Positions 37,730-48,279 are shown, counted from the stretch's first letter. The stretch: DNA of 64,000 nt from Bacillus sp. (in: firmicutes) (GCA_017656295.1 JACDOC010000003.1:174968-238967), one strand, 5' to 3'. The notes: generated by a model not told the origin, from the sequence alone. Made by a program: numbers and translations.

Positions 37730-38308
37730 ATGAGACCAAGACCACCAATGCCTAGAGGAAGATTGACACGCCTACCAACTACACGACAACCTTTTATGTT
37801 TTCCCCTTTTCGCCCGCAGAGTGGCAGTAGAGGTGGACCAGGAGGGTTACTTTCCCGTTTATTTCAACGAACGAATGCATCTTCAACCGCTGCCAATGCA
37901 TTTTCCGGCTTTGAACGCGCTAGTCAATCCGGCTCGTTTTTACAACGTCTAACTAGTAATCCACAATCTATTAACGGATTTTTGTCCAATACACAGCAAA
38001 TATTAAAAACAGCTCAGCAAATCGGCCCTATGGTTCAACAATATGGTCCTATGGTTCGGAACCTACCGGCTATGTGGAAATTATATCGCGGGTTAAAAAA
38101 TGCAACTGAAGAAACAGCTTCCGAATCAAGTAATACAAATGAGACTTCAGACGATGAGAACAAAAAGACCAATCTTGACTTAACAGAAGAAGAAATTACA
38201 TCTACACCCTCTCAAGAAGTAAAAGAAAAATCCCAACAAAAAAAGAACAGCACTCCAAAAAAAAGATCCGAAGAAAAAGGAAAATCCCTTCCTAAACTTT
38301 ATATTTAA
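37730..38308 (+). CDS. yqfQ: YqfQ-like protein
   Basis: This 192-residue protein has an Arg/Pro-rich N terminus (MRPRPPMPRGRL), a hydrophobic/Gln-rich middle with PMVQQYGPMVRNLPAMWKLYR (about 100-120), and a Lys/Glu/Ser-rich tail. No enzyme motif. Size, place and middle motif match B. subtilis YqfQ, function unknown. GGAGG lies 8 bases before ATG. It diverges from cshB. Confidence 0.85.
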   Translation: MRPRPPMPRGRLTRLPTTRQPFMFSPFRPQSGSRGGPGGLLSRLFQRTNASSTAANAFSGFERASQSGSFLQRLTSNPQSINGFLSNTQQILKTAQQIGPMVQQYGPMVRNLPAMWKLYRGLKNATEETASESSNTNETSDDENKKTNLDLTEEEITSTPSQEVKEKSQQKKNSTPKKRSEEKGKSLPKLYI

Positions 38309-38336
38309 ACAAGAGGAAGATTGCCTCTTGTTTTTA
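38307..38336 (+). terminator. Terminator after yqfQ
   Basis: AAACAAGAGG pairs with CCTCTTGTTT around a short loop and runs into Ts. It begins at the yqfQ stop. Confidence 0.88.
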
Positions 38337-38419
38337 TTTTCTGTTCTTTTTTGTAACATAGCACAAGGTTTTATATAATGGAGAGGAAAGATTATAGGAG
38401 AAATATAGGGAGGATTCTT

Positions 38420-39391
38420 ATGGATGTTATTAAAATATCTCCCCGTGGGTACTGTTACGGGGTTGTCGATGCCATGGTCATCGCTCGCAATGCCGCTTTA
38501 GATAAATCATTACCACGTCCAATTTATATATTAGGAATGATTGTCCATAACAAACATGTCGTCGATGCTTTTGCCGAAGAAGGGATTATTACCCTTGACG
38601 GAAAAAACCGTAAAGAAATTTTAGAAAAAGTAGATAAAGGTACGGTAATATTTACAGCTCATGGAATTTCACCAGAAGTGCGTAAACTCGCGAAAGAAAA
38701 AGGTCTCGTGACGATTGATGCGACATGTCCAGACGTGACAAAAACACATGAACTGATCGCTGCCAAAAGGGATGAGGGCTATGAAGTCATTTATATCGGA
38801 AAAAAAGGCCATCCTGAACCTGAAGGAGCGGTTGGTGTGGCTCCTGATATTGTTCATCTCGTTGAAACGGTAGAAGAAGTAGCAAACTTAACGATCGAAA
38901 GTGAGAAAATACTTGTGACAAACCAAACAACGATGAGTCAATGGGATGTGGCCGATATTATGGAAGCGATTAGAAAAAAGTACCCTCATGCCGAAATGCA
39001 TAAAGAAATTTGTTTAGCTACACAAGTCCGTCAAGAAGCCGTCGCCGAACAAGCAAAAGAGGCCGATGTGTTGATTGTTGTAGGTGACCCTAAAAGTAAC
39101 AACTCAAATCGATTAGCACAAGTATCGGAAGAAATCGCTGGAACGAAAGCGTATCGGGTAGCAGATGTTACTGAGATTGAGATTGATTGGATTAAAGACG
39201 CTAAAAAAGTAGCTGTAACAGCTGGTGCGAGCACTCCAACCCCGATAACAAAAGAAGTTATTTCGTTTTTAGAACAATTCGACCCAGAAGATGAGTCAAC
39301 ATGGGTTCGAGAAAAGAAAGTACCGCTTTCCAAAATATTACCTAAAGTGAAAAAACCTAAACTTGAAACAAATAAACCATCAGGCAACTAG
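38420..39391 (+). CDS. ispH: 4-hydroxy-3-methylbut-2-enyl diphosphate reductase
   Basis: Last enzyme of the MEP pathway, producing IPP and DMAPP with a 4Fe-4S cluster. The 323-residue protein carries the cluster Cys residues in [15 protein letters not shown] and EICLATQ, and the proton-donor Glu region (ETVEEV). The long frame begins at 38378; AGGGAGG is 6 bases before ATG 38420 ([10 protein letters not shown]). Confidence 0.96.
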   Translation: MDVIKISPRGYCYGVVDAMVIARNAALDKSLPRPIYILGMIVHNKHVVDAFAEEGIITLDGKNRKEILEKVDKGTVIFTAHGISPEVRKLAKEKGLVTIDATCPDVTKTHELIAAKRDEGYEVIYIGKKGHPEPEGAVGVAPDIVHLVETVEEVANLTIESEKILVTNQTTMSQWDVADIMEAIRKKYPHAEMHKEICLATQVRQEAVAEQAKEADVLIVVGDPKSNNSNRLAQVSEEIAGTKAYRVADVTEIEIDWIKDAKKVAVTAGASTPTPITKEVISFLEQFDPEDESTWVREKKVPLSKILPKVKKPKLETNKPSGN

Positions 39392-39405
39392 GCCTGATGG
39401 TTTTA
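39373..39405. terminator. Bidirectional terminator between ispH and yqfO
   Basis: AAACCATCAGGC pairs with GCCTGATGGTTT across a 7-base loop, overlapping the ends of both convergent genes. Confidence 0.85.
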
Positions 39406-40524
39406 TACAAATTGGAAAGGGTCAGTATTAATTTTAGATGGCAAAATATCTAAATCCCATTTTTTAGAAGAGGTTTGTTCTGTTAACCATTGAGCTACAC
39501 CTTGTTTCATTACTTTTTCCACATTGTGACCAGGATCTACAATATTTAATCCAGCCATGAGCGCATCATGGGCGGTATGGTAATACATATCTCCGGTTAC
39601 ATACACGTCGGCACCTTTAAATACGGCATGGGAATAATATTTATTCCCATCTCCACCAATTACCGCTACTTTTTTTACATTTGCTTCTAAATTTCCAACT
39701 ACCCGTACTTGTGGTACGTCAAAGACAGTCTTAACAAACTCCGCAAACTCACGAAGTGTCATTCCTTTTTTTAACTCACCGATTCGACCTAGACTATACG
39801 TAGCCCCTTTCATATCTAATGGATAAATATCATACGCGACTTCTTCGTAAGGATGAGCTTTCAACATTGCTGATAACACTTTTTTTTCTAGGGAAACCGG
39901 ATAGATGGTTTCAATCCGTTCTTCCTGAACGGTTTCTAACTGCCCTTGTTTTCCAATATGAGGTTTCGTACCTTCACCTGGTAAAAACCGACCTTCTCCG
40001 CCTGTTGAAAACGAACAATGGCTATAATTCCCAATCGCACCAGCACCTGCATCGCCAAGAGCTTGTCGCACTTTATTAGCGTCTTCTTTCGGAACAAAGA
40101 CAACTAATTTTTTTAAAGGCTCTTCATAGGTTGGAACAAGCCCTTCAACGTTTTGTAGTTGCAACTGTTGGGCTAATAGATCGTTTACTCCGCCTATAGC
40201 AACGTCTAAATTGGTGTGAGCTGCATAAACCGTAATATCATACTTAATTAATTTTTCTATGATTCGACCGGCAGGCTGGTCAACGACGATTTTAGATAAC
40301 GGTCGGAATATAGGCGGGTGGTGAGCAATGATTAAATCTACCTTTTCTTCAATCGCTTCATCGACAACTTCCTCTAAGACATCTAAAGCAATCATCACTT
40401 TACGTATCGGTTTGTTTAATGTACCGACTTGGAGTCCAATTTTGTCTCCCTCCATGGCTAAATGCTTGGGAGCTAATTGCTCAAACAATTGAATCACTTC
40501 ATGACCGTTCGGGGTTTTCATCAT
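39403..40524 (-). CDS. yqfO: Nif3-like dinuclear metal protein YqfO
   Basis: This 373-residue protein has two Nif3/DUF34 halves (about 1-130 and 245-373) with metal ligands in AHHPP and HTNLD, and GDMYYHTAHDA and DPGHNVE, split by a PII/CutA-like insert (about 135-235). Members are often annotated GTP cyclohydrolase I type 2, without firm proof. GGAGG lies 6 or 9 bases before two consecutive ATGs (40524, 40521). It overlaps trmK by 26 bases. Confidence 0.92.
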   Translation of the reverse strand: MMKTPNGHEVIQLFEQLAPKHLAMEGDKIGLQVGTLNKPIRKVMIALDVLEEVVDEAIEEKVDLIIAHHPPIFRPLSKIVVDQPAGRIIEKLIKYDITVYAAHTNLDVAIGGVNDLLAQQLQLQNVEGLVPTYEEPLKKLVVFVPKEDANKVRQALGDAGAGAIGNYSHCSFSTGGEGRFLPGEGTKPHIGKQGQLETVQEERIETIYPVSLEKKVLSAMLKAHPYEEVAYDIYPLDMKGATYSLGRIGELKKGMTLREFAEFVKTVFDVPQVRVVGNLEANVKKVAVIGGDGNKYYSHAVFKGADVYVTGDMYYHTAHDALMAGLNIVDPGHNVEKVMKQGVAQWLTEQTSSKKWDLDILPSKINTDPFQFV

Positions 40525-41224
40525 TAAGTACCTCCTTCACATAGGCAATCTTTTTCTCTAACTCACTGCGCTTTTTGTTGACCCGTTCGTTTGGTGTGGC
40601 TTTGCTTAATTGGGATAATATTCGTTCAAATTCTTTTAATTCCATCTCCCATTTTTTGCGAAAAGCGCCATTTTGCTGGTGAATTAAAAAAGGACCCAAT
40701 AACAATTCTTTTTCTAATTCGTTGTATGGTCGTGAAGGATCTCCTTTTTCAGCAACAATAATTTCATAAATTTTGCCTTCTTCTTCTAAGATTTCTTCCG
40801 CGATAATTTCCCAACAATGATCGTATAGCCATTTTCTTAACGTAGGAGCGCCAATATTCGGCTGTAATACAAGTCGTTTCACGGATGATAACTTGTTTTT
40901 CCCACGCTCAAGAATATTTGCAATGAGTGTGCCTCCCATTCCTGCAATCGTGATGCAATCGACTTCACCTGGAGCGACAACCTCTAAACCATCTCCTTTT
41001 CGAACAGAGATGTGACTTTCTAACCCTAGTTCTTTTACTTGGTTAACGGCTGATTGAAACGGTCCTTCAACCACTTCCCCAGCGATCGCTTTTTTGACCA
41101 CTCCTTGTTTAACTAAATAACAAGGTAAATACGCATGGTCAGAACCGATATCAGCTACGGTCGCTCCATTAGGAACATAAGTAGCCACCCGTTCCAGTCG
41201 TTTTGATAATTTTTCTGCGTTCAT
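40499..41224 (-). CDS. trmK: tRNA (adenine(22)-N(1))-methyltransferase
   Basis: Methylates N1 of A22 in tRNAs with AdoMet. The 241-residue protein has a Rossmann methyltransferase core (VADIGSDHAYLP, motif I, about 24-35; IAGMGG motif IV) and a C-terminal coiled coil (about 190-240). The longest frame starts at 41236; ATG 41224 (MNAEKLSKRL) has a weak GGTGA SD and fits the family. Translationally coupled to yqfO by overlap. Confidence 0.93.
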   Translation of the reverse strand: MNAEKLSKRLERVATYVPNGATVADIGSDHAYLPCYLVKQGVVKKAIAGEVVEGPFQSAVNQVKELGLESHISVRKGDGLEVVAPGEVDCITIAGMGGTLIANILERGKNKLSSVKRLVLQPNIGAPTLRKWLYDHCWEIIAEEILEEEGKIYEIIVAEKGDPSRPYNELEKELLLGPFLIHQQNGAFRKKWEMELKEFERILSQLSKATPNERVNKKRSELEKKIAYVKEVLNDENPERS

Positions 41225-41270
41225 GTTATTCACCACATTTTATAATATCTTTTCGTCCTTATTAAAACAT

Positions 41271-41302
41271 AAAAAAAGTCCTTTGCAAAACTGCAAAGAA
41301 CT
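41271..41302 (-). terminator. Terminator after cccA
   Basis: GTTCTTTGCAG and TTGCAAAGGAC pair (one mismatch) and are followed by seven Ts on the minus strand. Confidence 0.8.
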
Positions 41303-41317
41303 CGAAGAAAATAAAAA

Positions 41318-41680
41318 TTACTCAAGAGTCATGAGCCATTCAACCATTTGATCGGCATTGTCTGGAGAAACCAATCCAGGAGGCATTGAACCTCGTCCGT
41401 TTACAAGAACGTCTTTAATTTCTTCTTTAGAAAGACGGTCTCCAATACCAGTTAACGCTGGTCCAACGCTACCTTCATAGTTTTGTCCGTGACAACCGAT
41501 ACAAGATTGGGAATAATGATTAGCTGGATCAAATTCAGCTGGTGCTTCGGTTTGTTCTTCTCCTTCATGTTCTTTAGCCAATTCTTCCATGTCACCAAGG
41601 CCTTTAATGGAAAGGAAGAACATAAGACCAATTCCGAATACCATAATAAGAATAAATGGAATAATCGGATTACGATTCAT
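41318..41680 (-). CDS. cccA: Cytochrome c-550, membrane-anchored
   Basis: This 120-residue protein has an uncleaved N-terminal membrane anchor (about 6-25), an acidic linker (30-48), and a heme c domain with CIGCH (about 59-63) and the axial Met in SMPPGL. It carries electrons on the outer membrane face of the respiratory chain. Location between trmK and the sigA block matches B. subtilis cccA. Confidence 0.95.
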   Translation of the reverse strand: MNRNPIIPFILIMVFGIGLMFFLSIKGLGDMEELAKEHEGEEQTEAPAEFDPANHYSQSCIGCHGQNYEGSVGPALTGIGDRLSKEEIKDVLVNGRGSMPPGLVSPDNADQMVEWLMTLE

Positions 41681-41821
41681 GATTTAACCTCCCTTATGTA
41701 TCAACATCCGGTACGTAATATAATTACAAACAACTCTTATTTTACTTGAAAATGACAAGAAGGAAAAGCCCTTATAAGGATGTTTCAAATAGTTGTCGAA
41801 AAATAGACAAAATCAAAAGAA

Positions 41822-41852
41822 CAAAAAAGGAGCCTACTTTTTTGTAGTCTCC
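41822..41852 (-). terminator. Terminator after the acyl-CoA dehydrogenase gene
   Basis: GGAGACTAC and GTAGGCTCC pair with one mismatch around a loop of As, followed by a T run on the minus strand. Confidence 0.75.
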
Positions 41853-41876
41853 CTCAACATATAGAACTTATACGAT

Positions 41877-43016
41877 TTACAATCCAATTTGACGAGCGAT
41901 CACCATTCGTTGAACTTCGGATGTCCCTTCCCCAATTTCTAATAATTTAGCATCACGCATAAATCGTTCAACATGATATTCTTTCATATACCCATATCCA
42001 CCATGTATCTGAACAGCTTGAGACGTGATTTCTGCACACACTTCCGAGGCATACAACTTACACATCGCTGCTTCTTTCGTAAACGGTCGTCCTTGGTCCT
42101 TTAGCCAAGCCGCTTTGTACACCATGTTACGAGCAAGCTCGATTTTCAACGCCATATCAGCAAGTTTAAATTGGTTCACTTGGAATTGAGAAATGGAACG
42201 ACCGAATTGACTTCGCTCAGTAGAGTAACTGAGCGCTCGCTCGAAAGCCGCCTGAGCAATACCAACCGCCATAGCTCCAATGCCAATACGTCCACCATCT
42301 AACGTCATTAAAAATTGCTTAAATCCTTCCCCCTTTTTACCTAGCAAGTTTTCTTTCGGGACTTTTACATTTTCCAATACGAGCTCCGTTGTATTAGATG
42401 CATGTAACCCCATTTTTTCATAGTTATCTATTACCGTAAATCCTTCAGCATCGGTAGGTACAATATATGCACTAATTTCTTTTTTACCATCTTTTTGACC
42501 AGAAACAGCTGTTAACGAAACAAACTTAGCATAGCTCCCATTTGTGATGAAACATTTATTGCCGTTTATAACAACGTAATCCCCTTCTTCGACCGCCGTT
42601 GTTTGCGTTCCCCCCGCATCTGAACCGGCATTTGGTTCAGTTAGTCCAAAGGCTCCTAATGATTCCCCCGTACAAATTGGTACGAGATACTTTTCTTTTT
42701 GCTCCTTCGTGCCAAATAAATGAATAGGGGCTCCGCCTAACGAAATATGAGCAGAATAAGTAATTCCTGTTGATGCACAAGCTCGACTTAATTCTTCAAC
42801 CACAATGGCAAAACTAATCGTGTCCGCTCCTGCTCCTCCATATTCTTCTGGGAACGGCAACCCCATCATACCGAGTTCTGCCAACTTTCGAAAAATTTCC
42901 TTTGGGAACGTTTTTGATCGATCACGCTCTAGTGCTCCAGGAGCCACTTCTTCTTCGGCAAATTCCCGAATCGTTCGTTTAATCATCTGCTGTTCTGTTG
43001 TTAAATCAAAATTCAT
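41877..43016 (-). CDS. Acyl-CoA dehydrogenase
   Basis: This flavoenzyme for the first step of acyl-CoA beta-oxidation is 379 residues, the standard length. The N-terminal helical domain is followed by AFGLTEPNAGSDAGGTQTTA (FAD/substrate signature), and the C-terminal domain by GGYGYMKEYHVER and the catalytic-base region IGEGTSEVQ. Resembles short-chain types (AcdA/MmgC-like). ATG 43016 with GGGGG 6 bases away is preferred over ATG 43022, which abuts the SD. It interrupts the cccA-rpoD order of B. subtilis. Confidence 0.93.
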   Translation of the reverse strand: MNFDLTTEQQMIKRTIREFAEEEVAPGALERDRSKTFPKEIFRKLAELGMMGLPFPEEYGGAGADTISFAIVVEELSRACASTGITYSAHISLGGAPIHLFGTKEQKEKYLVPICTGESLGAFGLTEPNAGSDAGGTQTTAVEEGDYVVINGNKCFITNGSYAKFVSLTAVSGQKDGKKEISAYIVPTDAEGFTVIDNYEKMGLHASNTTELVLENVKVPKENLLGKKGEGFKQFLMTLDGGRIGIGAMAVGIAQAAFERALSYSTERSQFGRSISQFQVNQFKLADMALKIELARNMVYKAAWLKDQGRPFTKEAAMCKLYASEVCAEITSQAVQIHGGYGYMKEYHVERFMRDAKLLEIGEGTSEVQRMVIARQIGL

Positions 43017-43114
43017 CTCCATCCCCCTTACCGTGTTGAATACGCTTTCATTAACTATTATAATAGGGATGGATAAATTTTCTCAACATTTAAAACTTTA
43101 TAAATATTTAGATA

Positions 43115-43624
43115 TTATATTAAAATAGAATATAGAATGATTCCTACACCTAAAATACTGGCTATAGTAAAATATAACAATTTATACATTTTACCAAAAA
43201 TTAACCATAAAACACAATTTCCAGTTAAAGTTATATAAAGGACAGCACCATGAGAATCATTCATTAATTGGGTAGCGTTAAGGGAGGTAAATAGGATGAT
43301 CAACGCCAACGTAATAAGATGAAATTGGTAGTTGATTCCTTTTCTAAAATAATAAAAAACAAATGATCCCAAAATTACGACAAAAAATGTCAAAAACGTT
43401 GTTTGCAAAATGATAGACAATTCAGTAAAATAAATGACAAATAGGGAAATACCAAAAAGTATGAATGGAAATATATTTGGAATCGTTTTCTTCTTTTGCT
43501 TAGGAGGTTCGCTTCCTTCACGATAAAGGGCTAATAAATAATCACAATACGTTTCTGGTAGCATTCTGTTCTTTTTCCAAAATTCTATTTCCTTAATGAT
43601 AATCTCTTTTCTCTTTTCGTTCAT
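43115..43624 (-). CDS. Unrecognised multi-pass membrane protein, 169 aa
   Basis: I cannot assign a family. It has a charged N-terminal domain of about 45 residues (KEIEFWKKNRMLPETYCDYLLALY), recalling DUF2157-type membrane proteins, then five hydrophobic segments (about 48-64, 70-88, 96-113, 125-141, 146-168). The Shine-Dalgarno is weak. It lies alone between the acyl-CoA dehydrogenase gene and rpoD. Confidence 0.65.
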   Translation of the reverse strand: MNEKRKEIIIKEIEFWKKNRMLPETYCDYLLALYREGSEPPKQKKKTIPNIFPFILFGISLFVIYFTELSIILQTTFLTFFVVILGSFVFYYFRKGINYQFHLITLALIILFTSLNATQLMNDSHGAVLYITLTGNCVLWLIFGKMYKLLYFTIASILGVGIILYSILI

Positions 43625-43704
43625 ATTTTCACACCCTGTTGTTCAATTCGAGAAGAATGTAAAAAATCCTCTTTTTTCTGTGAAAATTTTGGAGAAAAAA
43701 TGAA

Positions 43705-43744
43705 AAAAGTTTACTTTCAGAATAAAGGCATTCTGAAAGTAAAC
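43705..43744 (-). terminator. Terminator after rpoD
   Basis: GTTTACTTTCAGAAT and ATTCTGAAAGTAAAC form a perfect 15-bp stem, followed by a T run on the minus strand, 12 bases after the stop. Confidence 0.92.
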
Positions 43745-43756
43745 TCGTTCGTTCAC

Positions 43757-44881
43757 CTATTCTAAAAAGTCTTTTAAACGTTTACTACGGCTTGGATGAC
43801 GAAGCTTTCGTAAGGCTTTCGCTTCAATTTGACGAATACGTTCTCGCGTAACGCCAAATACTTTTCCAACTTCTTCAAGCGTCCGTGTGCGCCCATCATC
43901 AAGACCAAAACGGAGACGTAGAACGTTTTCTTCCCGATCAGTTAATGTATCTAAAACATCTTCTAGTTGTTCTTTTAACATCTCGTAAGCTGCATGCTCG
44001 GATGGTGAAGTGGCTTCTTGATCCTCGATAAAATCACCAAGGTGTGAATCGTCTTCTTCACCAATCGGTGTTTCTAAGGAAACCGGCTCTTGAGCAATTT
44101 TTAATATTTCGCGAACCTTTTCTGGAGTTAAATCCATCTCTTCCGCAATTTCTTCTGGGGAAGGTTCACGCCCTAAATCTTGTAACAGCTGACGTTGAAC
44201 ACGTATTAATTTGTTAATCGTCTCCACCATATGAACTGGAATACGAATGGTCCGTGCTTGGTCAGCAATAGCACGTGTAATCGCTTGGCGAATCCACCAC
44301 GTAGCATACGTACTAAATTTATACCCTTTACGGTAATCGAATTTCTCTACGGCTTTGATTAGGCCCATGTTACCTTCTTGAATTAAGTCTAAGAACAGCA
44401 TTCCGCGTCCCACGTATCGCTTTGCAATACTAACGACGAGACGTAAGTTCGCTTCAGCGAGTCGGCGTTTTGCTTCTTCATCACCTTGTTCTATGCGCTT
44501 TGCAAGCTCGATCTCTTCTTCAGCAGATAGCAAGGGAACGCGTCCGATTTCTTTTAAATACATGCGCACAGGATCGTTAATTTTCACCCCTGGTGGGACA
44601 GACAAATCGTTTAAATCAAATTCATCTTCATCTTTTTCTAAATCTTGAATGTTCGGATCATCATCGTCGCTGTCGTTTAAAACCTCGACACCTTGGTCAG
44701 TTAAATACTCATAAAATTCATCTAATTGATCAGAGTCTAAGTCAAAATGTCCTAGACGATCGGCGATTTCATCATAAGTTAAAACGCCGCGCTTTTTACC
44801 TAAATCAACTAATTGTTCTTTTACTTGCTCGATGGATAACTCAGTATCTACACCTTTGGAACGAGCTGATTTCTCAGCCAT
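43757..44881 (-). CDS. rpoD: Primary sigma factor SigA (RpoD)
   Basis: Housekeeping sigma-70. The 374-residue protein has an acidic region 1.1, region 1.2/2.1 ([16 protein letters not shown]), region 2.3-2.4 ([22 protein letters not shown]), region 3 and region 4.2 HTH ([20 protein letters not shown]). The long frame starts at 44902; GGAGGGGG is 5-6 bases before ATG 44881. Last gene of yqxD-dnaG-rpoD. Confidence 0.98.
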   Translation of the reverse strand: MAEKSARSKGVDTELSIEQVKEQLVDLGKKRGVLTYDEIADRLGHFDLDSDQLDEFYEYLTDQGVEVLNDSDDDDPNIQDLEKDEDEFDLNDLSVPPGVKINDPVRMYLKEIGRVPLLSAEEEIELAKRIEQGDEEAKRRLAEANLRLVVSIAKRYVGRGMLFLDLIQEGNMGLIKAVEKFDYRKGYKFSTYATWWIRQAITRAIADQARTIRIPVHMVETINKLIRVQRQLLQDLGREPSPEEIAEEMDLTPEKVREILKIAQEPVSLETPIGEEDDSHLGDFIEDQEATSPSEHAAYEMLKEQLEDVLDTLTDREENVLRLRFGLDDGRTRTLEEVGKVFGVTRERIRQIEAKALRKLRHPSRSKRLKDFLE

Positions 44882-44912
44882 ATGTCCCCCTCCTTCCAAC
44901 ATACACCGTTCA

Positions 44913-46706
44913 TTATAGTGACTTTCGAAGTTCGATTATTTCCATTGCAATTTGAGCAGCTAATAGGTGATTCTTTTGTCGTTCCGCTTCTAATTTTTTC
45001 ACTTCTTTTTCTTTTATTTTCATCATTTTTTGTTGTTTTATCACTTGGTACACATAATCTTGAAGTACTTGGTCATTATCTTCTTGCTCTACATCAATCA
45101 TGGCAATTTCTGCGACAATTGCTCGAAGTCTTTCATCTCTTAAATAGTTAAGAAATTGACTAGAGTTCGGTTCATATCCTTCTTCATAATACGCCAGCAA
45201 ATAGGTGAATATAATTTGATGCTCATCTATGTTGAACATTTGGCCAGCAAGTAAGTCCTTTACTTTATAAGCCACTTCCTCGCTTTTGAGCATATGAGCA
45301 ATTAAGCGCCGTTCAGCCGTTTGATACGCTGGCAGCAGCTTTTGTTCCACAGCTATATAATTCGTCTTTGGCTTCCATGCTTGAGGATTCTTTTTCTTTT
45401 GTGCGTAAAATATTTGCCGTTGTTGCGATTTTAATGCCTCTAATGACAACGAAAACTCTTCAGCAAGTTGACGTAAGTACAGATCACGCTCAACCGCTCT
45501 AGGAAGCTTTGATATCTCCTTTAATAACTCTTCGATATACTGTAGGCGATCTCCTTCATTTTGAAGATTTTTGCCACGTCGATAAAAGAGAAATTTAAAT
45601 GCCATGAACGTCATTGCCCCATCAATGACTTCATTTCGGAACTTTTCAGCGCCATATTTTTGAACATAGTCATCAGGGTCTAGGTCCATCGGCATTTGTG
45701 CAATTTTTACTTGGCAACCATGTTGTTGTAATAATTCAGCTGCTTTAAAAGCGGCATTCGTACCTGCATCGTCCGAATCGTAACAAATGATAACTTGATC
45801 TGTCATCCGTCGAAGGACTAATGCATGATGTTCCGTTAATGACGTTCCCATTACGGCTACACCGTTTGTAATTCCGGCACGATCCGCTGATATGACATCG
45901 GCAAAGCCTTCAAATAAAACAACCTGTTGAAATTTGCGAATAGAAGATCGTGCATGATGAAAATTATACAAAACTTTACTTTTATGAAAGATGATAGTTT
46001 CAGGGCTATTTAAATATTTTGGCTCATTACCATCAAGCGCTCTCCCCGAAAAAGCGATGGTCCTTCCTTTTTCATCAAAAATCGGAAACATGATTCGGTT
46101 GCGAAACCGATCAATAAATTCCCCATTGTTTCTTTGAACAAGAAGTCCGGCTTTTTCCATTAACGGTAAGGAATATCCTCTTCGTTTCAACAATTTGGCG
46201 ACAAAATCCCAGTTTGGTAAAGACCACCCAATCTGAAATTTTTCAATACTCTCTAACGTAAAACCACGTTGCTTTAAGTATTCTAATGCTTCCTGACCTT
46301 CCTTTGTATTTATGAGCAAATGATGGTAAAATTTACGTAGAAGCTCATGCGCTTCAATCATTTGTTCATATTCTTTAGAGGTTTTCTGGCTCTTTTGTTC
46401 AACACCATGTTCAATATTAAGAGGGATGTTACTTTTTTGGGCTAATTTAATAACTGCTTCTTGAAAGCTAATCCCTTCATAGTCCATTAAAAAAGTAAAA
46501 ACATTTCCTCCAGCCCCACAACCGAAACAATGGAAAATTTGTTTCTCGGGTGACACGGAAAAAGACGGAGTATTTTCACCATGAAAGGGACATAGCCCAA
46601 AATAATTTCTTCCTTGTTTTTTCAATTGGACATAGTCGCTAATGATATCAACAATGTCCACCGACTGGCGAATTTCATTAATTTTCTCTTCTGGTATTTT
46701 CGCCAC
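44913..46706 (-). CDS. dnaG: DNA primase DnaG
   Basis: Synthesises RNA primers at the replication fork. The 597-residue protein has the CHC2 zinc finger (CPFHGE at about 38 and CFGCGAGG near 59), the TOPRIM core ([25 protein letters not shown]), and a helicase-binding C-terminal domain. The long frame begins at TTG 46721; GTG 46706 (AKIPEEKI after the start) with GGTGGTG upstream gives the same 597 length known for Geobacillus primase. It overlaps yqxD by 29 bases. Confidence 0.97.
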   Translation of the reverse strand: MAKIPEEKINEIRQSVDIVDIISDYVQLKKQGRNYFGLCPFHGENTPSFSVSPEKQIFHCFGCGAGGNVFTFLMDYEGISFQEAVIKLAQKSNIPLNIEHGVEQKSQKTSKEYEQMIEAHELLRKFYHHLLINTKEGQEALEYLKQRGFTLESIEKFQIGWSLPNWDFVAKLLKRRGYSLPLMEKAGLLVQRNNGEFIDRFRNRIMFPIFDEKGRTIAFSGRALDGNEPKYLNSPETIIFHKSKVLYNFHHARSSIRKFQQVVLFEGFADVISADRAGITNGVAVMGTSLTEHHALVLRRMTDQVIICYDSDDAGTNAAFKAAELLQQHGCQVKIAQMPMDLDPDDYVQKYGAEKFRNEVIDGAMTFMAFKFLFYRRGKNLQNEGDRLQYIEELLKEISKLPRAVERDLYLRQLAEEFSLSLEALKSQQRQIFYAQKKKNPQAWKPKTNYIAVEQKLLPAYQTAERRLIAHMLKSEEVAYKVKDLLAGQMFNIDEHQIIFTYLLAYYEEGYEPNSSQFLNYLRDERLRAIVAEIAMIDVEQEDNDQVLQDYVYQVIKQQKMMKIKEKEVKKLEAERQKNHLLAAQIAMEIIELRKSL

Positions 46707-47205
46707 GTAATGCACCACCAATATGATTGGTATTGTGATGAATCGAAAGCTTTTGTATTAATTGTAGAAATTGTCGGCAAAATGTTTGTAAATCTTCATA
46801 CGAAAATTTTTTCGGACCTTTCCGAAACGTTCCACTTCGTCTTTCTTTTCCGTGAAGATAACGAAACTCAAGTGCTGTAGAGATATTTTCATTATCGTAT
46901 GTGATTCCACGTGGAGTAATGACGTGTACCCCTTTCGGAAGAACGAGGGATAAAAGTCCTATATCATGGGAAACAAGTATATCGCCTTTTTTTATACGAT
47001 TGGCGATATATAAATCAACAGCTTCTTTCCCACAGTCAACATGTACCCATTTTGCATTGTATTGCTCCTTGACTACGTGTGAATAGGAAGAAACAAGCAC
47101 AACCTCAAACAAGAACGGTTTCGCCAAATCGACAATTTCCTTCTTGACCGGACAAGAATCAGCATCTACATAAATAGTAGGCAGTTCGCTTCTGATTGTA
47201 TTTAT
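46678..47205 (-). CDS. yqxD: YaiI/YqxD family protein (DUF188), apparent ATA start
   Basis: Putative PIN-like nuclease-fold protein. The conserved N terminus PTIYVDADSCPVKKEI lies upstream of TTG 47127, the first conventional start in frame, so that start would delete the family core and its acidic residues. In-frame stop TGA 47214 leaves only codons ATA, AAT, ACA, ATC, AGA, AGC, GAA, CTG before it. ATA 47205 has GGAG 9 bases upstream and gives 175 residues. This is an inferred non-canonical start. First gene of the dnaG-rpoD operon. Confidence 0.75.
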   Translation of the reverse strand: MNTIRSELPTIYVDADSCPVKKEIVDLAKPFLFEVVLVSSYSHVVKEQYNAKWVHVDCGKEAVDLYIANRIKKGDILVSHDIGLLSLVLPKGVHVITPRGITYDNENISTALEFRYLHGKERRSGTFRKGPKKFSYEDLQTFCRQFLQLIQKLSIHHNTNHIGGALRGENTRREN

Positions 47206-47444
47206 TCTACATCACTCCAAATAATCCTGCCTTTTTTAGCGAACTTTCATCGAAAAATCCGACAAGAATTTTGTCGAATTTTTTTCATTAAAGAACCTTG
47301 ACAATATCACAATAAATAGTTTATTCTTTTCAGTCAAGTTATAAACCTTACAAAGAAATTTTTATCACAATTTTTTATTATAATACACCTGTAACAATTT
47401 GACCATGTTTTTTTTCTAACTACTTCATGATATTAAGCAATAAA

Positions 47445-47481
47445 GCAAAATAGCACATCAAATAATAATGTGCTATTTTGC
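47445..47481 (-). terminator. Terminator at the end of yqfL
   Basis: GCAAAATAGCACA pairs with TGTGCTATTTTGC around an AT-rich loop. It overlaps the last three codons of yqfL. Confidence 0.8.
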
Positions 47482-48279
47482 ATGTTGAATTTCATTGATG
47501 ATAATATTGGCCGTTTCTTCTACAGCTTTGTTGGTTACATCGATCACTTTACATCCAATTTTCTCAACAATTTTATCAAAGTAAGCCAATTCTTCATTTA
47601 TTCGATTAATATTGGCGTAACTTGCTTGATCGTTTAGTCCTAATGATTTTAACCGCTCTTTACGAATAAAATTTAATTTTTCTGGATTAATTTTCAAGCC
47701 AAAACATTTTTCTTTAGGTATTTGAAATAGTTCTTCTGGTGGATCTACTTCAGGAACTAATGGGACGTTGGCTACTTTCAAACGTTTATGCGCTAAATAT
47801 TGAGACAAAGGTGTTTTGGACGTTCGTGATACCCCGATTAAAACAATATCCGCCCACAAAAGTCCTCGTGGATCTCGGCCATCGTCATACTTCACCGCAA
47901 ATTCAACCGCTTCCACTTTTTTAAAATAATCCTCATCAAGCTTACGAACAAGGCCGGGCTCATATAGTGGTTGTTTTCCGTAATGTTTTTCAAACTGATC
48001 CATCAAAGGGCCGATAATATCGAAAGCATAAATCCCTTCTTCTTCTGCTCGTTTTTTCATAAAGCTCCGTATCTCTGGCTTCACAAGCGTAAACGCAATT
48101 ATTCCTTGGTTCAACTTAGCTAAAGAGATGACTTCTTCAATATGGGATTCATCTTCTACATAAGGGTATCTTTTTATTTCGGCGGATGCCCCGTTAAATT
48201 GACTGATAGCCGCCTTTGTTACAAGCTCCGCAGTTTCCCCAACAGAATCGGAGACTACATAAATCACTGGATCCGTCAA
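47473..48279 (-). CDS. yqfL: Pyruvate phosphate dikinase regulatory protein-like YqfL
   Basis: DUF299 family, bifunctional kinase/phosphorylase that uses ADP to control PPDK or PEP synthase; in B. subtilis YqfL modulates gluconeogenesis together with CcpN. The 268-residue protein has the P-loop-like [14 protein letters not shown] (about 150-163) and SDSVGETAE at the start. The longest frame starts at GTG 48288, abutting the SD; TTG 48279 with GGAGG 9 bases away is preferred. Operon with ccpN (26-base gap). Confidence 0.92.
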   Translation of the reverse strand: MTDPVIYVVSDSVGETAELVTKAAISQFNGASAEIKRYPYVEDESHIEEVISLAKLNQGIIAFTLVKPEIRSFMKKRAEEEGIYAFDIIGPLMDQFEKHYGKQPLYEPGLVRKLDEDYFKKVEAVEFAVKYDDGRDPRGLLWADIVLIGVSRTSKTPLSQYLAHKRLKVANVPLVPEVDPPEELFQIPKEKCFGLKINPEKLNFIRKERLKSLGLNDQASYANINRINEELAYFDKIVEKIGCKVIDVTNKAVEETANIIINEIQHAK

